From Nocardioides caeni (GTDB lineage: Bacteria > Actinomycetota > Actinomycetes > Propionibacteriales > Nocardioidaceae), in the NCBI RefSeq assembly GCF_004912195.1, contig NZ_STGW01000011.1, positions 22,029 to 86,028 of the forward strand: DNA of 64,000 nucleotides, given 5' to 3'. The notes beneath the pieces are model-generated. The model made no database searches. It was not told the DNA's origin and saw only the letters and a list, made by a program, of their open reading frames with translations. Positions 8,384 to 17,509 of the stretch are shown one piece after another. Within the stretch, counting starts at the first letter, position 1. Every line of letters starts with the position of its first letter. The position numbers and the translations under genes were made by a program.

Positions 8384-9199
8384 TCAGCGGTCGGCGTCGG
8401 ATCGCAGCAGTCGCGCCCACCCGAGCGCGAGCGCCGCGAGGGCCCACCCGGCCAGGATCATCCGCGCGTCCGCGGTGGAGTGGCCGGCCGGGCCCTCGCC
8501 GACCACGAGCTGGATGGCGCTGGTGCCGGGCAGCACGTCGGCGACCTGCTGGGCCCACGCGAAGGGGAAGTTGCCCAGCAGCAGGGGCAGGACGAGCATC
8601 AGCGCCAGGGCGGCGACCACCGCGCCCGCGGTGCTGCGCAGCAGCAGGCCGAGCCCGATCGCGAGGAGTGCACCGGAGGCGTCGACGTAGGCCACCGCCA
8701 GCAGGGTGTCTGTCCCCTCGTCGACCGAAAGGGCGAGCTGTCCCGCCATCGCATGGAGCACCACGCCGGCGAGGAGGGCGAGGGCGACGCCGAGCACGGT
8801 CGTCGTCACCGCCACCACACCGGTGCGCGCCGTGAGCAGGACGGCGCGGCGCGGCGTCCACTGCAGGGTCGGCACGATCCCTCCCGTGGCGTGATCGGCG
8901 GTGGTGCTGACGGCCGCCGTCGCCAACAGCACGAAGAGGCCCAGCAGCGCCATGATCTGCGCGCCCTCCCACACGGTCTCGCCGGGCCGGGTCTGGCCGA
9001 CGCCGCGGGCGTCGTGGCCCGCCAGCAGGGCCATCGCGGTCGTGCCGAGCAGAGCGGCCGCGGCGAACAGCCACGTCGTGCGCACGGTCCACAGCCGCTG
9101 CCACTCCGCGCGCAGCGTCCGCGCCAGGACGGTCGGGCTGGACGGGGTGGTCGGGGTGGACGGGTCGGCAGGCGCGGCGGTGGTGCTCGGGCTGGTCAC
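8384..9199 (-). CDS. ABC-2 type transporter permease
   Basis: This 271-residue integral membrane protein has about six hydrophobic segments and an N-terminal cytoplasmic stretch (LARTLRAEWQRLWTVRTTW) typical of ABC-2 permeases. The GTG at 9199 is chosen because it overlaps the stop of the ATPase gene by 4 bases (GTGA). It is the last gene of a four-gene coupled operon with a response regulator, a fused kinase and an ATPase. The exported substrate is unknown. Confidence 0.85.
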   Translation of the reverse strand: MTSPSTTAAPADPSTPTTPSSPTVLARTLRAEWQRLWTVRTTWLFAAAALLGTTAMALLAGHDARGVGQTRPGETVWEGAQIMALLGLFVLLATAAVSTTADHATGGIVPTLQWTPRRAVLLTARTGVVAVTTTVLGVALALLAGVVLHAMAGQLALSVDEGTDTLLAVAYVDASGALLAIGLGLLLRSTAGAVVAALALMLVLPLLLGNFPFAWAQQVADVLPGTSAIQLVVGEGPAGHSTADARMILAGWALAALALGWARLLRSDADR

Positions 9200-10134
9200 G
9201 AGGCGGCTCCTGCGGTGGCGGTGATGGTCGTGGTGCGGCCGGCGTACTCCGCCGCACCCTCGGTCAGTTGGACGTAGGCGCGCTCGAGCGACTGCTCGAC
9301 GTCGCTGAGGTGGTGCACGGCGATGCCCAGCGCATGGGCGCGATCGCCGACCGCGGGGGCGGCGAGACCGGTCACCTCGAGCTCGTCGGGCCCCGATCGG
9401 GTCACGTCGTCGGCGTCCGCGGCGAGGGCGACGGAGAGCCGGTCGGGGTCGGGGGTGCGGACCCGCACCCGGGCGCCACCCAGGCCGCGCAGCATCTCCG
9501 CGACGGAGACGTCGGCGACCAGCCGGCCGCGGCCGATGACCACCACCTGGTCGGCCACCAGCTGCATCTCGCTCATCAGGTGGCTCGAGACCAGGACCGT
9601 GCGGCCCTCGTCGGCGAAGCCGCGCAACAGGTCCCTGATCCAGCGCACCCCGTCGACGTCGAGCCCGTTGACCGGCTCGTCGAAGACCAGCACCTCCGGA
9701 TCGCCGAGGAGCGCCGCGGCGATCCCGAGCCGCTGGCGCATGCCCAGCGAGTAGCCCTTGATCCGCCGCTGCCCGGCAGCAGCCAGGCCGACCCGGTCCA
9801 GCACCTCGTCCACCCGGCGCCGGGGCAGCCCGTGGGTGGTGGCCGCGACCCGCAGGTGGCCACGCCCGGTGCGTCCCGGATGCATCGCGTCGGCGTCGAG
9901 CAGCGCGCCCACCACGTGCAGCGGCGCGGCCAGGCCCGCGCAGCGACGCCCCGCGACCAGGGCCTCGCCCGAGGTCGGCCGGTCCAGGCCCAGGACCATC
10001 CGCAGGGTGGTGGACTTCCCGGCGCCGTTGGGGCCGAGGAAGCCGGTCACCTTGCCCGGCTCGACGGTGAAGCTCAGGTCGTCGACCGCGCGGACGGCGC
10101 CGTAGTCCTTGGTCAGGTGGCTCACGGTGATCAT
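9196..10134 (-). CDS. ABC transporter ATP-binding protein
   Basis: This 312-residue ATPase has Walker A (GPNGAGKST), a degenerate signature motif (YSLGMRQRL) and Walker B with the following Asp (VLVFDEPVNGLD). A C-terminal extension of about 100 residues is common in drug- or lipid-exporting ATPases. The ATG at 10134 overlaps the kinase stop codon by 4 bases, and its own stop overlaps the permease start by 4. It energises the permease at 8384-9199. Confidence 0.92.
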   Translation of the reverse strand: MITVSHLTKDYGAVRAVDDLSFTVEPGKVTGFLGPNGAGKSTTLRMVLGLDRPTSGEALVAGRRCAGLAAPLHVVGALLDADAMHPGRTGRGHLRVAATTHGLPRRRVDEVLDRVGLAAAGQRRIKGYSLGMRQRLGIAAALLGDPEVLVFDEPVNGLDVDGVRWIRDLLRGFADEGRTVLVSSHLMSEMQLVADQVVVIGRGRLVADVSVAEMLRGLGGARVRVRTPDPDRLSVALAADADDVTRSGPDELEVTGLAAPAVGDRAHALGIAVHHLSDVEQSLERAYVQLTEGAAEYAGRTTTITATAGAAS

Positions 10135-12806
10135 CGGATCGCCTCCTCGCGGGGATCGGGGCAGACGACGTCGTCGCTGGCCGGGATGTCGGAGGCGGAG
10201 AGGTCGGCGCGGGCGCGCCCGAGGTTCCACTCCAGCCAGTCGTCGTCGGACAGATGGCGACCGAAGAGGGCGCACGCCCGCTCGATGGCCGGCAGGTCGT
10301 CGTACTCCGGGACGGCGTCCTCGGACAGCCCCTGCAGGTAGGTCCAGTCGACCTTGCCGTCGCTCTCGTAGCGGTCCAGGTTGTGCCGCGCGATCCAGGC
10401 GTCCGGGTTGATCGCCGCGATGCCGAGCACGGCGGCGACGCCGGTGAGGAGGGCGAAGCGGGCCAGCCAGCGGCCGTTGAGCGCGATCCCGCTGACGAGC
10501 ACGGCGAGGACCAGCAGGCCCAGCCAGCCCTCGAAGACATCGACGAGCAGCCGCAGCCGGGTGAAGCCGTAGGCCTCCTGATAGAGCGCCATCCGGTGCA
10601 GCGCCGACGCGACCACGACGAGGGTGAGGACGCACAGCAGGCCGAGCGAGCCACGCAGCCAGGCCCGGTCGGCGGCCGTCTCGCGCGGCGCCTTGCGGGC
10701 GGCCGCCCAGATCACGACCAGGGTGAGCGCGGTGGCGACGGTCAGCTGCCCGAAGCCCTGGTGCACGTAGTCGGCATAGGTGAGGCCCGTGGTGCGCCGC
10801 AGGTAGTCGTGCCCGCCGAAGACGACGGTGGCCTGCGCGGTCAGGAAGGCGGCGAAGACCGCGATCACCACGCCCACGGGTGCGAGCCACTCATAGCGGC
10901 GGGTGACGGCCCGCCGCTCGCCGACGCGGTCGACGGTCGGGGGGTTGAGGGCGACGTACGCCGCCGCGAGCACGGCGCCCGCGACGAACACCGTCACGAA
11001 GATCCGCGCCACGAACAGGTCGGCGGTGAGGTCGGGCACGACGGCGTCGACCCACTCGGCGAGCAGGGCGTCGGCCGAGGCGAAGAGCAGGCCGAAGACG
11101 ACGAGGCCGAGCACTGACCAGACGACCGTGCGCAGCAGCGCGGCGCCGTGACCGAGTCCGACCAGCCCGCTCAGCGTTCGGCCCAGCCAGGGCAGGCCGC
11201 GCAGGCCCGCCAGCGGCCAGGCGAGCGCGGACAGGACGAAGCCGGGCAGGGTGCGGCCGCGGGTCACGCCGACCACGCAGACCAGTCCGCCGGCCAGGAC
11301 GCTGAGCACGGCGATCCACTCCGCGTCGCGCACCGTCGGCACGACGGCGAGCGCGGCGCACAGCGCCGCGCAGGCGAGGGTGAACGGGTCGCGGCGCTGG
11401 GGGCTCGCGGTCAGTACGACGGCGCCGCCGGCGAGCAGCACGAGGCTGGTGCCGAGGCCGAAGTCGCGGTCCGGGATGACGATCGCGGCCAGCAGCCCGA
11501 CCGCGAGCGCACCGGCGAGCAGGCCGATCCGGGCGGGGACGTCGCGGCCGGCCCACAGGGCGTCGAAGACGTCGTCGAGCAGGGAGGGCGTGGACGGCGT
11601 GGTCACCGGGCGGGACTCGGCCGGGGCCGGGCTGACCGGGCTGACCGGGCTGGTGGGGGGTGGGGGTGGGGGTGGCACGGGCTCCTCCGAGGGGAGTGTC
11701 GAGGGGCGGGGCATCGAGGGGCGGGGGGACGCGAGGGGCAGCTCGACGCGCACGCGCGCGCCGGGGCCGGGGTCGGGGCCGGGGGCTGGGGCGGGGTCGA
11801 CGAAGCTGATCCGGCCGCCGTGCAGGTCGGTGACCCAGCGGGCGATGGCGAGGCCGAGACCGGTCCCACCGCCGCCCTCGGTGGCCTGGAGGGTCCCGAA
11901 GGCCTCGAAGACCCGCTCGCGGTCGACCGGCGACACCCCCGGGCCCTGGTCGCTGACCTCCAGCCGAACGCCGTCGCCGACCCGCTCCGCGACCACGCGG
12001 ACGACGCCGCCGGCGGGGCTGTGCCGCGAGGCGTTGTCGAGCAGGTTGGCGACCAGCTGGCCGAGTCGACCGGGGTCGGCGGACAGCGTCAGGTCGGAGG
12101 GTACGGCGACGTCGTACTCCACGGCGCGGCCGAGGGTCGCGACCTCGGCGACCGCCTCGGCCACCAGTCCGGCGAGCGCCACCGGCTCGGCGCGCAGCGG
12201 CGCCTTGCCGGCGTCCACGCGGGCGAGGTCGAGCAGGTCCTCGACCAGGGCGCTCATCCGCTCGGCCTGGCGCAGCACGGTCGCCAACGCGTCGGGGTCG
12301 GACGGTGCGACGCCGTCGACGAGGTTGTCGAGCACGGCGATCAGCCCGGCCAACGGGGTGCGCAGCTCGTGGGAGACGTTGGCGACCAGCTCGCGCCGCT
12401 GGCGGTCGACGTCGGCGAGGTCGCGGGCCATGGTGTTGAAGGCACGGGCCAGGTCGCCGACCTCGTCACGCGAGGTCTCGTCGACCCGGACGCCGTAGTC
12501 GCCGGTCGCCATCCGCCGGGCGGCTGCCGTCATCTGGCGCAGCGGTGAGGTCATCCCCACGGCCAGCAGCTGCGTGACCCCCAGCGCCAGCGCGATGGTG
12601 ACGGGGATGCTCAGCCACGCGGCGACGCCGGCCGATGAACCAAGGCTGGCGATGCCGGCCGCGACGGCGGCGCTGATCGCGACGAGCAGGCCGAGCTTGA
12701 CCTTGAGCGAGGTGACGACGGCGAGGGGCTGCGGCGGACCGGCAGGCTGGGTCGGGGTCGGGGTCGGGGGCGGGGTCGGGGTCGGGGTCGGGGTCGGCGG
12801 TGTCAT
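10131..12806 (-). CDS. Sensor histidine kinase fused to a DUF4173-like polytopic membrane domain
   Basis: This 891-residue protein combines two usually separate modules. Residues 3-20 are a TP-repeat tail. Two membrane helices (about 34-84) are followed by HAMP (about 85-135), a HisKA dimerisation domain with phospho-acceptor His146 (NVSHELRTPL), and an HATPase domain (DNASRHSPAGG; GTGLGLAI). A proline-rich linker then leads into about 12 membrane helices matching DUF4153/DUF4173-type proteins. A kinase core placed before a large membrane domain is unusual. The reading frame is uninterrupted, and both ends overlap neighbours by 4 bases (response regulator upstream, ATPase downstream), which argues against a sequencing error. 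Confidence 0.85.
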   Translation of the reverse strand: MTPPTPTPTPTPPPTPTPTQPAGPPQPLAVVTSLKVKLGLLVAISAAVAAGIASLGSSAGVAAWLSIPVTIALALGVTQLLAVGMTSPLRQMTAAARRMATGDYGVRVDETSRDEVGDLARAFNTMARDLADVDRQRRELVANVSHELRTPLAGLIAVLDNLVDGVAPSDPDALATVLRQAERMSALVEDLLDLARVDAGKAPLRAEPVALAGLVAEAVAEVATLGRAVEYDVAVPSDLTLSADPGRLGQLVANLLDNASRHSPAGGVVRVVAERVGDGVRLEVSDQGPGVSPVDRERVFEAFGTLQATEGGGGTGLGLAIARWVTDLHGGRISFVDPAPAPGPDPGPGARVRVELPLASPRPSMPRPSTLPSEEPVPPPPPPPTSPVSPVSPAPAESRPVTTPSTPSLLDDVFDALWAGRDVPARIGLLAGALAVGLLAAIVIPDRDFGLGTSLVLLAGGAVVLTASPQRRDPFTLACAALCAALAVVPTVRDAEWIAVLSVLAGGLVCVVGVTRGRTLPGFVLSALAWPLAGLRGLPWLGRTLSGLVGLGHGAALLRTVVWSVLGLVVFGLLFASADALLAEWVDAVVPDLTADLFVARIFVTVFVAGAVLAAAYVALNPPTVDRVGERRAVTRRYEWLAPVGVVIAVFAAFLTAQATVVFGGHDYLRRTTGLTYADYVHQGFGQLTVATALTLVVIWAAARKAPRETAADRAWLRGSLGLLCVLTLVVVASALHRMALYQEAYGFTRLRLLVDVFEGWLGLLVLAVLVSGIALNGRWLARFALLTGVAAVLGIAAINPDAWIARHNLDRYESDGKVDWTYLQGLSEDAVPEYDDLPAIERACALFGRHLSDDDWLEWNLGRARADLSASDIPASDDVVCPDPREEAIR
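12749..12797. repeat. GGGTCG short tandem repeat inside kinase gene
   Basis: An imperfect run of GGGTCG units, with one GGGGGC interruption, encodes the TPTPTP tail at the N-terminus of the kinase on the minus strand. The 6-base unit is in frame, so copy-number change would alter tail length without a frameshift. Confidence 0.75.
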
Positions 12807-13501
12807 CGCACGGCCTCGACGTCGAGGGCGTAGCCGACACCGTGCACGGTGCGGACCAGGTCGGCGCCGATCTTGGCGCGCAGGCCCTTCACGTGGCTGT
12901 CGACCGTCCGCGTGCCGGTCGCGCCCGGCCAGCCCCACACCTGCGCCATCAGCCGGTCGCGGCCGACGACGGCGCCGGGCTCGGCGGCCAGGCAGGCGAG
13001 CAGGTCGAACTCCGTCGGCGTCAGGTGCAGCTCCTCCCCGGCTCGCCAGACGCGGCGTCCGGCCTGGTCGATGCGCAGCTCGCCGAGCTCCAGCGGCCGC
13101 CGGCCCGCGAGCTCTCCGGCCCGCTCGACCCGGCGCAGCAGCGCGGAGATCCGGGCGACCAGCTCGCGCATCCGGAACGGCTTGGTGACGTAGTCGTCCG
13201 CGCCGACGCCGAGGCCGACCAGCACGTCGGCCTCCTCGGCCCGCGCGGTCAGCATGATCACCGGCACCGGGCGCTCGGCCTGGATCCGCCGACAGACCTC
13301 GTGGCCGTCGTAGCCCGGCAGCATGACGTCGAGCACCACGAGATCGGGCGCCTGCTCGCCGAAGACCGCGACGGCGCCGGGGCCGTCCCACGCCCGGACC
13401 ACGTCGTAGCCCTCGGCGACGAGACGGTCGGAGAGGGCCTGGTTGATGACCGGGTCGTCCTCGACGACCAGCAGGCGGCGCCGCACGGGCTCAGGGCTCA
13501 T
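12803..13501 (-). CDS. OmpR-family response regulator
   Basis: This 232-residue regulator has a receiver domain with the acidic pocket (VVEDD) and phospho-acceptor Asp in VVLDVMLPGYDG, plus the conserved TKPF. A C-terminal winged-helix domain follows (ELHLTPTEFDLLACLA; TVDSHVKGLRAKIG; VHGVGYAL). It is the first gene of the coupled operon and its stop overlaps the kinase ATG by 4 bases. It is presumably phosphorylated by that kinase and may control the operon, including the ABC exporter. Confidence 0.93.
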   Translation of the reverse strand: MSPEPVRRRLLVVEDDPVINQALSDRLVAEGYDVVRAWDGPGAVAVFGEQAPDLVVLDVMLPGYDGHEVCRRIQAERPVPVIMLTARAEEADVLVGLGVGADDYVTKPFRMRELVARISALLRRVERAGELAGRRPLELGELRIDQAGRRVWRAGEELHLTPTEFDLLACLAAEPGAVVGRDRLMAQVWGWPGATGTRTVDSHVKGLRAKIGADLVRTVHGVGYALDVEAVR

Positions 13502-13578
13502 GCCTCGAGGCTAGGAGGCAGAAGGGTCGGAAGTGGCGTAGGAGATGTGGAGGTTCGGTGGAGATCGCCGGCCCCTGT

Positions 13579-13643
13579 GCGTCGTCCCGTGCGGTTCTGT
13601 CGCCAATTCGACGGCGGGACGACCGAAGCGCACGGGACGACGC
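13579..13643. repeat. Dispersed palindrome, family A copy 2
   Basis: The left arm runs GCGTCGTCCCGTGCGG and the right arm ends CGCACGGGACGACGC, with a 15-base outer stem. It lies between the end of the EamA gene and the start of the response-regulator gene, both on the minus strand, so it may terminate EamA transcription just before the next promoter. It shares the preceding TCGCCGGCCCCTG (13565-13577) with copy 1. Confidence 0.8.
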
Positions 13644-13648
13644 TCCGG

Positions 13649-14599
13649 TCAGGGCAGGGGGTGCTGCTCGCGCGGACGGAGGCCGACGACGGCGGCGAGG
13701 ATCAGCGCACCGCCGACCAGGGCCGGCGCGGTGAGGCGCTCGTCGAGCAGGGCGGCGGCGAGCAGGGCCGCCGACAGCGGCTCGACCAGGGTGGCGACCG
13801 TGGCGGCCGAGCCCGAGGTCGTGCGCAGCCCGGCATAGAGCAGGCCATAGGACAGCGCCATCGTCGCGACTCCGAGATAGACCAGGAGCGTCCACGATCC
13901 GATGCCCTCGACCAGCACCGGATCGCCCGCCACGACCGCGACCACCAGGAAGGGCGCGAGCGCGACGGCGCCGACGCTCGTGGCGCAGGTGGTGAGCGCC
14001 AGCGGGTCGACACGCTGGGCGAGCGTGTGGCCGACCACCGTCGTCGCGGCGTACGTCGCCCCGGCCGCGACCGCGAGCGCCAGCCCCAGACCGGGTCGGT
14101 CGCCGGGGGCACCGGTCCCGTGACCGCCACTCGCGGCGATCAGCACGAGCCCGGCCAGGGCGGCGGCCAGGACGACGACCTCCCGGGCCGCGGGCCGCGT
14201 CCGCTCGACGAGGTGCTCCCAGCTGGCCGCGAGCAGCGGCGCCAGGCCAAGGGAGACCACGGTCGCGACGCTGACGCCGACCATCAGGACGGAAACGAAG
14301 TAGAGCCCCTGGTAGGCCGCGGTGCCGCAGCCGACGACAACGGCCAGCACCGGGTGCTCGCGCATCGTCGCGACCACCGAGCGCATCCGTCCGGCGACAG
14401 CCGCGAGCAGCAGCAACGCCGCCGCGCCCAGCGCCATCCGCCAGGCGCTCGCGGTCATCGCGCCGAGGCCGTCGCGCTCGTGGATCACCGTGACGACCAG
14501 GCCACCCGTCCCCCACAGCACGGCGGCCACGCAGACCTGGAGCAGTCCGATCCCGCTGCCGGTGACGCCCGCGCGGGGCATGGCGGGCCGGTCGGTCAC
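13649..14599 (-). CDS. EamA/DMT-family transporter
   Basis: This 316-residue membrane protein has ten hydrophobic segments in two repeats, as in the EamA (drug/metabolite) family (VCVAAVLWGTGGLVV; TYAATTVVGHTLAQRV; SAATVATLVEPLSAALLAAALLDERL). The GTG at 14599 is preferred because it overlaps the TOPRIM gene stop by 4 bases; an ATG six codons downstream is an alternative. It is the last gene of a three-gene coupled operon. The substrate is unknown. Confidence 0.82.
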   Translation of the reverse strand: MTDRPAMPRAGVTGSGIGLLQVCVAAVLWGTGGLVVTVIHERDGLGAMTASAWRMALGAAALLLLAAVAGRMRSVVATMREHPVLAVVVGCGTAAYQGLYFVSVLMVGVSVATVVSLGLAPLLAASWEHLVERTRPAAREVVVLAAALAGLVLIAASGGHGTGAPGDRPGLGLALAVAAGATYAATTVVGHTLAQRVDPLALTTCATSVGAVALAPFLVVAVVAGDPVLVEGIGSWTLLVYLGVATMALSYGLLYAGLRTTSGSAATVATLVEPLSAALLAAALLDERLTAPALVGGALILAAVVGLRPREQHPLP

Positions 14600-15132
14600 C
14601 CGGTCACCGTAGCCAGTGCGTCGCGCAGCACCGCCGGCACCCGAGCCGGCGCCAGGCCTTCGACCAGCAGCAGGGCATAGCGCTCCTTGCGGCCACTCGT
14701 CGTGCCCCAGAAACGACGCAGCACGTCGACCTCGTCCCGCTCGCGGTGGAACGGCTGGCCGGTCAGGATCTCCCACTTCGGCAGGTCGCCCGCCGCCTCC
14801 ACCACGGCGAGCGCGCCCCGGACCCCGCCGTGCGCGCGGACCAGCTCGTCCTCCAGGTCGCGGTCGCACGCGAAGCACGGCAGTGCGCGGTCCGGGAAGC
14901 GCGCCACCGTCCGCCGGACGTACGACGCCTCGCCGATGTCGTGCAGCAGCGCGACCCGCGCCGCCGGGTCGGTGCGAGGAAGGTGGTGGCCGAGGTTCGT
15001 GATCCCGCCCATCGGCCGGATCACGACACCGGTCGCCGCGAGGTCGACCCCGAGCACCGCGGCAGTTGCCTCGAGCGCGACCCGGTCGCTCTCGCCCTCG
15101 ACGAGGAGCAGCCTCTCGGCGGCGGCGTTCAC
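14596..15132 (-). CDS. Small stand-alone TOPRIM-domain protein (OLD-like)
   Basis: This 178-residue protein has an OLD-type TOPRIM fold: LLLVEGESDRVALEA supplies the catalytic Glu and CDRDLEDELV the DxD metal site. A C-terminal block RFWGTTSGRKERYALLLVEGL is conserved in actinobacterial homologues as I recall them. It may be a metal-dependent nuclease or nucleotidyl transferase; no partner ATPase is fused. The GTG at 15132 overlaps the VOC gene stop by 4 bases, and its own stop overlaps the EamA start. Confidence 0.75.
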   Translation of the reverse strand: MNAAAERLLLVEGESDRVALEATAAVLGVDLAATGVVIRPMGGITNLGHHLPRTDPAARVALLHDIGEASYVRRTVARFPDRALPCFACDRDLEDELVRAHGGVRGALAVVEAAGDLPKWEILTGQPFHRERDEVDVLRRFWGTTSGRKERYALLLVEGLAPARVPAVLRDALATVTG

Positions 15133-15815
15133 GTCATCGGCGCCGGCAGCAGGGACAGCTCGTGACCGTCGGGATCGACCAGCCAGGTCCCCTCCCACCG
15201 GGCGCCGAGGTCGAGCAGGCGGGCCAGCTCGGCGTCGTACTCCCCGGACGGGGCGTGCAGCTCGAACCGGACCGGGTTGAGGCCGTGCTTCGGGTCGTGG
15301 GGCGGGCCGCCCCAGGCGATCTTGGCGCCGCCCTCGGGATGCTGGATCGCGGTCTCCTCGTCCTGGTCCCAGACCAGCGGCCAGTCGAGCGCGGCGGCCC
15401 AGAAGAGCCCGCAGTCCCGGCTGCCGTCGCAGGACACCCCGCCGAGGAGGCCGCACCCGGCGAGGAAGCGGTTGCCGGGCGGCAGGACGCACAGCTCGTT
15501 GCCCTCGGGGTCGGCGAGGACGGCGTGACCCTCCTCCGGCGTCTGCCCGACATCGATGTGCCGCCCACCCGCCGCCAGTGCCCGCTCGATCGTTGCCGCC
15601 ATCGCCTCGGCCGACTCGCTGGTCAGGTCGAAGTGCGCCTGGTTGCCGCCCCACTTCTCCTCCCGGCCGGGCAGGAAGCGGATCCGGAAGCGGGCCGGCG
15701 GTTCCGGCACCAGCTCGTGCCCCTCCGCGCGCCACCCGAGGACGTCGGCCCAGAAGGCCGTCAGGCGCCCCGGGTCGTGGGCGTCCATCGTGATCGCGTG
15801 GAGGGTGGCAGGCAT
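15129..15815 (-). CDS. VOC-superfamily (glyoxalase-like) protein, two-domain
   Basis: This 228-residue protein contains two glyoxalase/bleomycin-resistance modules. Each begins with a short beta-strand plus an FWA segment (RLTAFWADVLGWRAEG; GLFWAAALDWPLVWD) and ends with a D-P-(E/D)-G-(N/H)-E-L-(C/S) strand (LADPEGNELCVLP; VDPDGHELSLLPAP). Function within VOC proteins (lyase, dioxygenase or binding protein) cannot be assigned. It opens a coupled operon with the TOPRIM and EamA genes. Confidence 0.8.
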   Translation of the reverse strand: MPATLHAITMDAHDPGRLTAFWADVLGWRAEGHELVPEPPARFRIRFLPGREEKWGGNQAHFDLTSESAEAMAATIERALAAGGRHIDVGQTPEEGHAVLADPEGNELCVLPPGNRFLAGCGLLGGVSCDGSRDCGLFWAAALDWPLVWDQDEETAIQHPEGGAKIAWGGPPHDPKHGLNPVRFELHAPSGEYDAELARLLDLGARWEGTWLVDPDGHELSLLPAPMT

Positions 15816-15877
15816 GGTCCCTCGACGCTAGGTCGGTGGCGCGAGACCCGCAACGGGATTGGAAAACGCGCGGGTAC

Positions 15878-17476
15878 CTAGCCGCCGTCGCGGACCCGCA
15901 CCATTCCCGCCAGCGTGGCGACGAAGGCGGAGCCGTCGGGGGCGAGGGTGACGGCCGCGTAGTTGTTGTTGAAGAGGGTGCCGATGCCGGTGCGGACGGA
16001 GAAGGCGTGGCGTCCGGTGCGGGCGTCCATGGCGGTGAGGTACCAGGCGTTGACGCCCCACCAGCTCGACCGCTTCGTGTAGGCGTAGACGAGGCCCGTC
16101 GCCAGCGACATCTTCGCCACCGAGGTGGGGCCGGTGACCTCGTTGGTCCAGACGGTCTCGCAGGTCCGGGTCGCGGCGTCGACCTCCACCCGGGCGAAGC
16201 CGGTGGAGGTGGAGCGACCGAGGATCGTCGACTGCGGTCCGGCGTACCCGTGGTTGTTCTCGACGACCACGGCGTTGCGGTCGACGAGGACCAGCGAGTT
16301 CTCGGTGGCGCTCTCGTCGTCGGCGAACACGGGCGCGGAGCAGACGACGGAGCCGTCGGACTGGCGCAGGAAGACGACGTTCATCCGCGGGTCGGCGTTG
16401 TCGGTGATCGCGACCAGGCCGCCGGGCATCAGGGTCGGCGTCGTGCCGCTGCCCTGGCTGAGCTGGCCGGTCTTCACCTCGCTCCCCCGGTCGTACGCCG
16501 CCTCCCACACGATCCGCACGTCCCGGCCGACCGCGCGGAGCTTGACCAGTCGCTCCGTGGTGACGACGTAGACGCCGCCGTCGGAGCCGACCGAGATCGA
16601 GTTGGCGATCTCCTCACCGAGGTCGATCCCGGCGACCCGTTGGCGGTTGGCGATGCCGACCCGGCCGTCACGGGTGACCCACCAGGTGCCCTTGCCGGTC
16701 CAGTCGGCCATCAGCGCGATGAGGCAGTCCTCCTCGGGGATGGCGTCGCTGAGGTCGATCGCGGACTCGGTCAGCAGCGCCGGCTCGCCGTCTCCGTCGC
16801 TGGTGCGGACGGTGACGATCCGGCGGTCGGTGGTGGCGACGACGGCGCGGTCGTCGGCGTCGAGGTAGAAGTAGGAGCCGCCGCACAGGTTCTGCCACGG
16901 CTTGCGGCCGCGACCGTCGCCGCGCTCGGGGAGCTCGAGGGTCGCGGACAGGTGCATCGAGTCGGGGTCGATGACGTGCATGATCGCGCCGCGCAGGTTG
17001 CCGCACAGGGCGATCAGCCGCTCGTGGGAGTCGAAGGCGAGGGTGGCGCACTCCTTGACGCCGTACCACGCGGTGTCGACCTCGGGCTCGTCGCCGAGCG
17101 GCCCCGGCCCGGCGTAGGCGTCGCTCGACCAGCCGTCGTCGTGCATCGAGCTGGTCCCGTTGGGCGAGAGTCCGGGGTGCTGCGGGAGGTCGACGTCGAC
17201 CGGTCGCGCGGTCGCGGGGCTGCCGCGGTAGGACGGGGTGACCAGGGCGCCGCCGCCGGGCGGGATCGGCAGCCAGCCGTCGGGCAGCAGCACCACCAGG
17301 CCGGTGAGCGCGAGGACGCTGCCGGCCCAGGCGAGCACGACCCGGCGGGTCGGCCGCAGCCACGACCGCACCTGCGGGAAGCCGAGCGCCACGAGGGCGA
17401 GGAGCAGCACCCACGGGCCGATCGCCCAGTAGGCGAGCGCCACGCCGACGAGCGCGGCCGTGCGTTGGAACCTCAT
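15878..17476 (-). CDS. Membrane-anchored beta-propeller-like protein of unknown function
   Basis: This 532-residue protein has two membrane helices within residues 1-65 and a long extracytoplasmic part with repeated beta-blade-like strands (DRRIVTVRTSDGDGEPALL; GLVAITDNADPRMNVVFLRQSDG; PDGSAFVATLAGMVRVRD). This resembles PQQ-like or NHL propellers, but no catalytic motif is evident. A pair of Cys (ECATLAF, ALCGNLRG) could form a disulphide outside the cell. It is transcribed toward the VOC operon, 34 bases after the YnfA gene on the same strand. Confidence 0.6.
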   Translation of the reverse strand: MRFQRTAALVGVALAYWAIGPWVLLLALVALGFPQVRSWLRPTRRVVLAWAGSVLALTGLVVLLPDGWLPIPPGGGALVTPSYRGSPATARPVDVDLPQHPGLSPNGTSSMHDDGWSSDAYAGPGPLGDEPEVDTAWYGVKECATLAFDSHERLIALCGNLRGAIMHVIDPDSMHLSATLELPERGDGRGRKPWQNLCGGSYFYLDADDRAVVATTDRRIVTVRTSDGDGEPALLTESAIDLSDAIPEEDCLIALMADWTGKGTWWVTRDGRVGIANRQRVAGIDLGEEIANSISVGSDGGVYVVTTERLVKLRAVGRDVRIVWEAAYDRGSEVKTGQLSQGSGTTPTLMPGGLVAITDNADPRMNVVFLRQSDGSVVCSAPVFADDESATENSLVLVDRNAVVVENNHGYAGPQSTILGRSTSTGFARVEVDAATRTCETVWTNEVTGPTSVAKMSLATGLVYAYTKRSSWWGVNAWYLTAMDARTGRHAFSVRTGIGTLFNNNYAAVTLAPDGSAFVATLAGMVRVRDGG

Positions 17477-17509
17477 CGCATCCTCCGGGTCGTCCGCGCT
17501 CAGCCCGGC

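Noticed and set aside
10131..12806. Kinase-DUF4173 fusion as a frameshift artefact
   Set aside because: The frame is continuous through a proline-rich linker, and both gene ends overlap their neighbours by 4 bases as in the rest of the operon.
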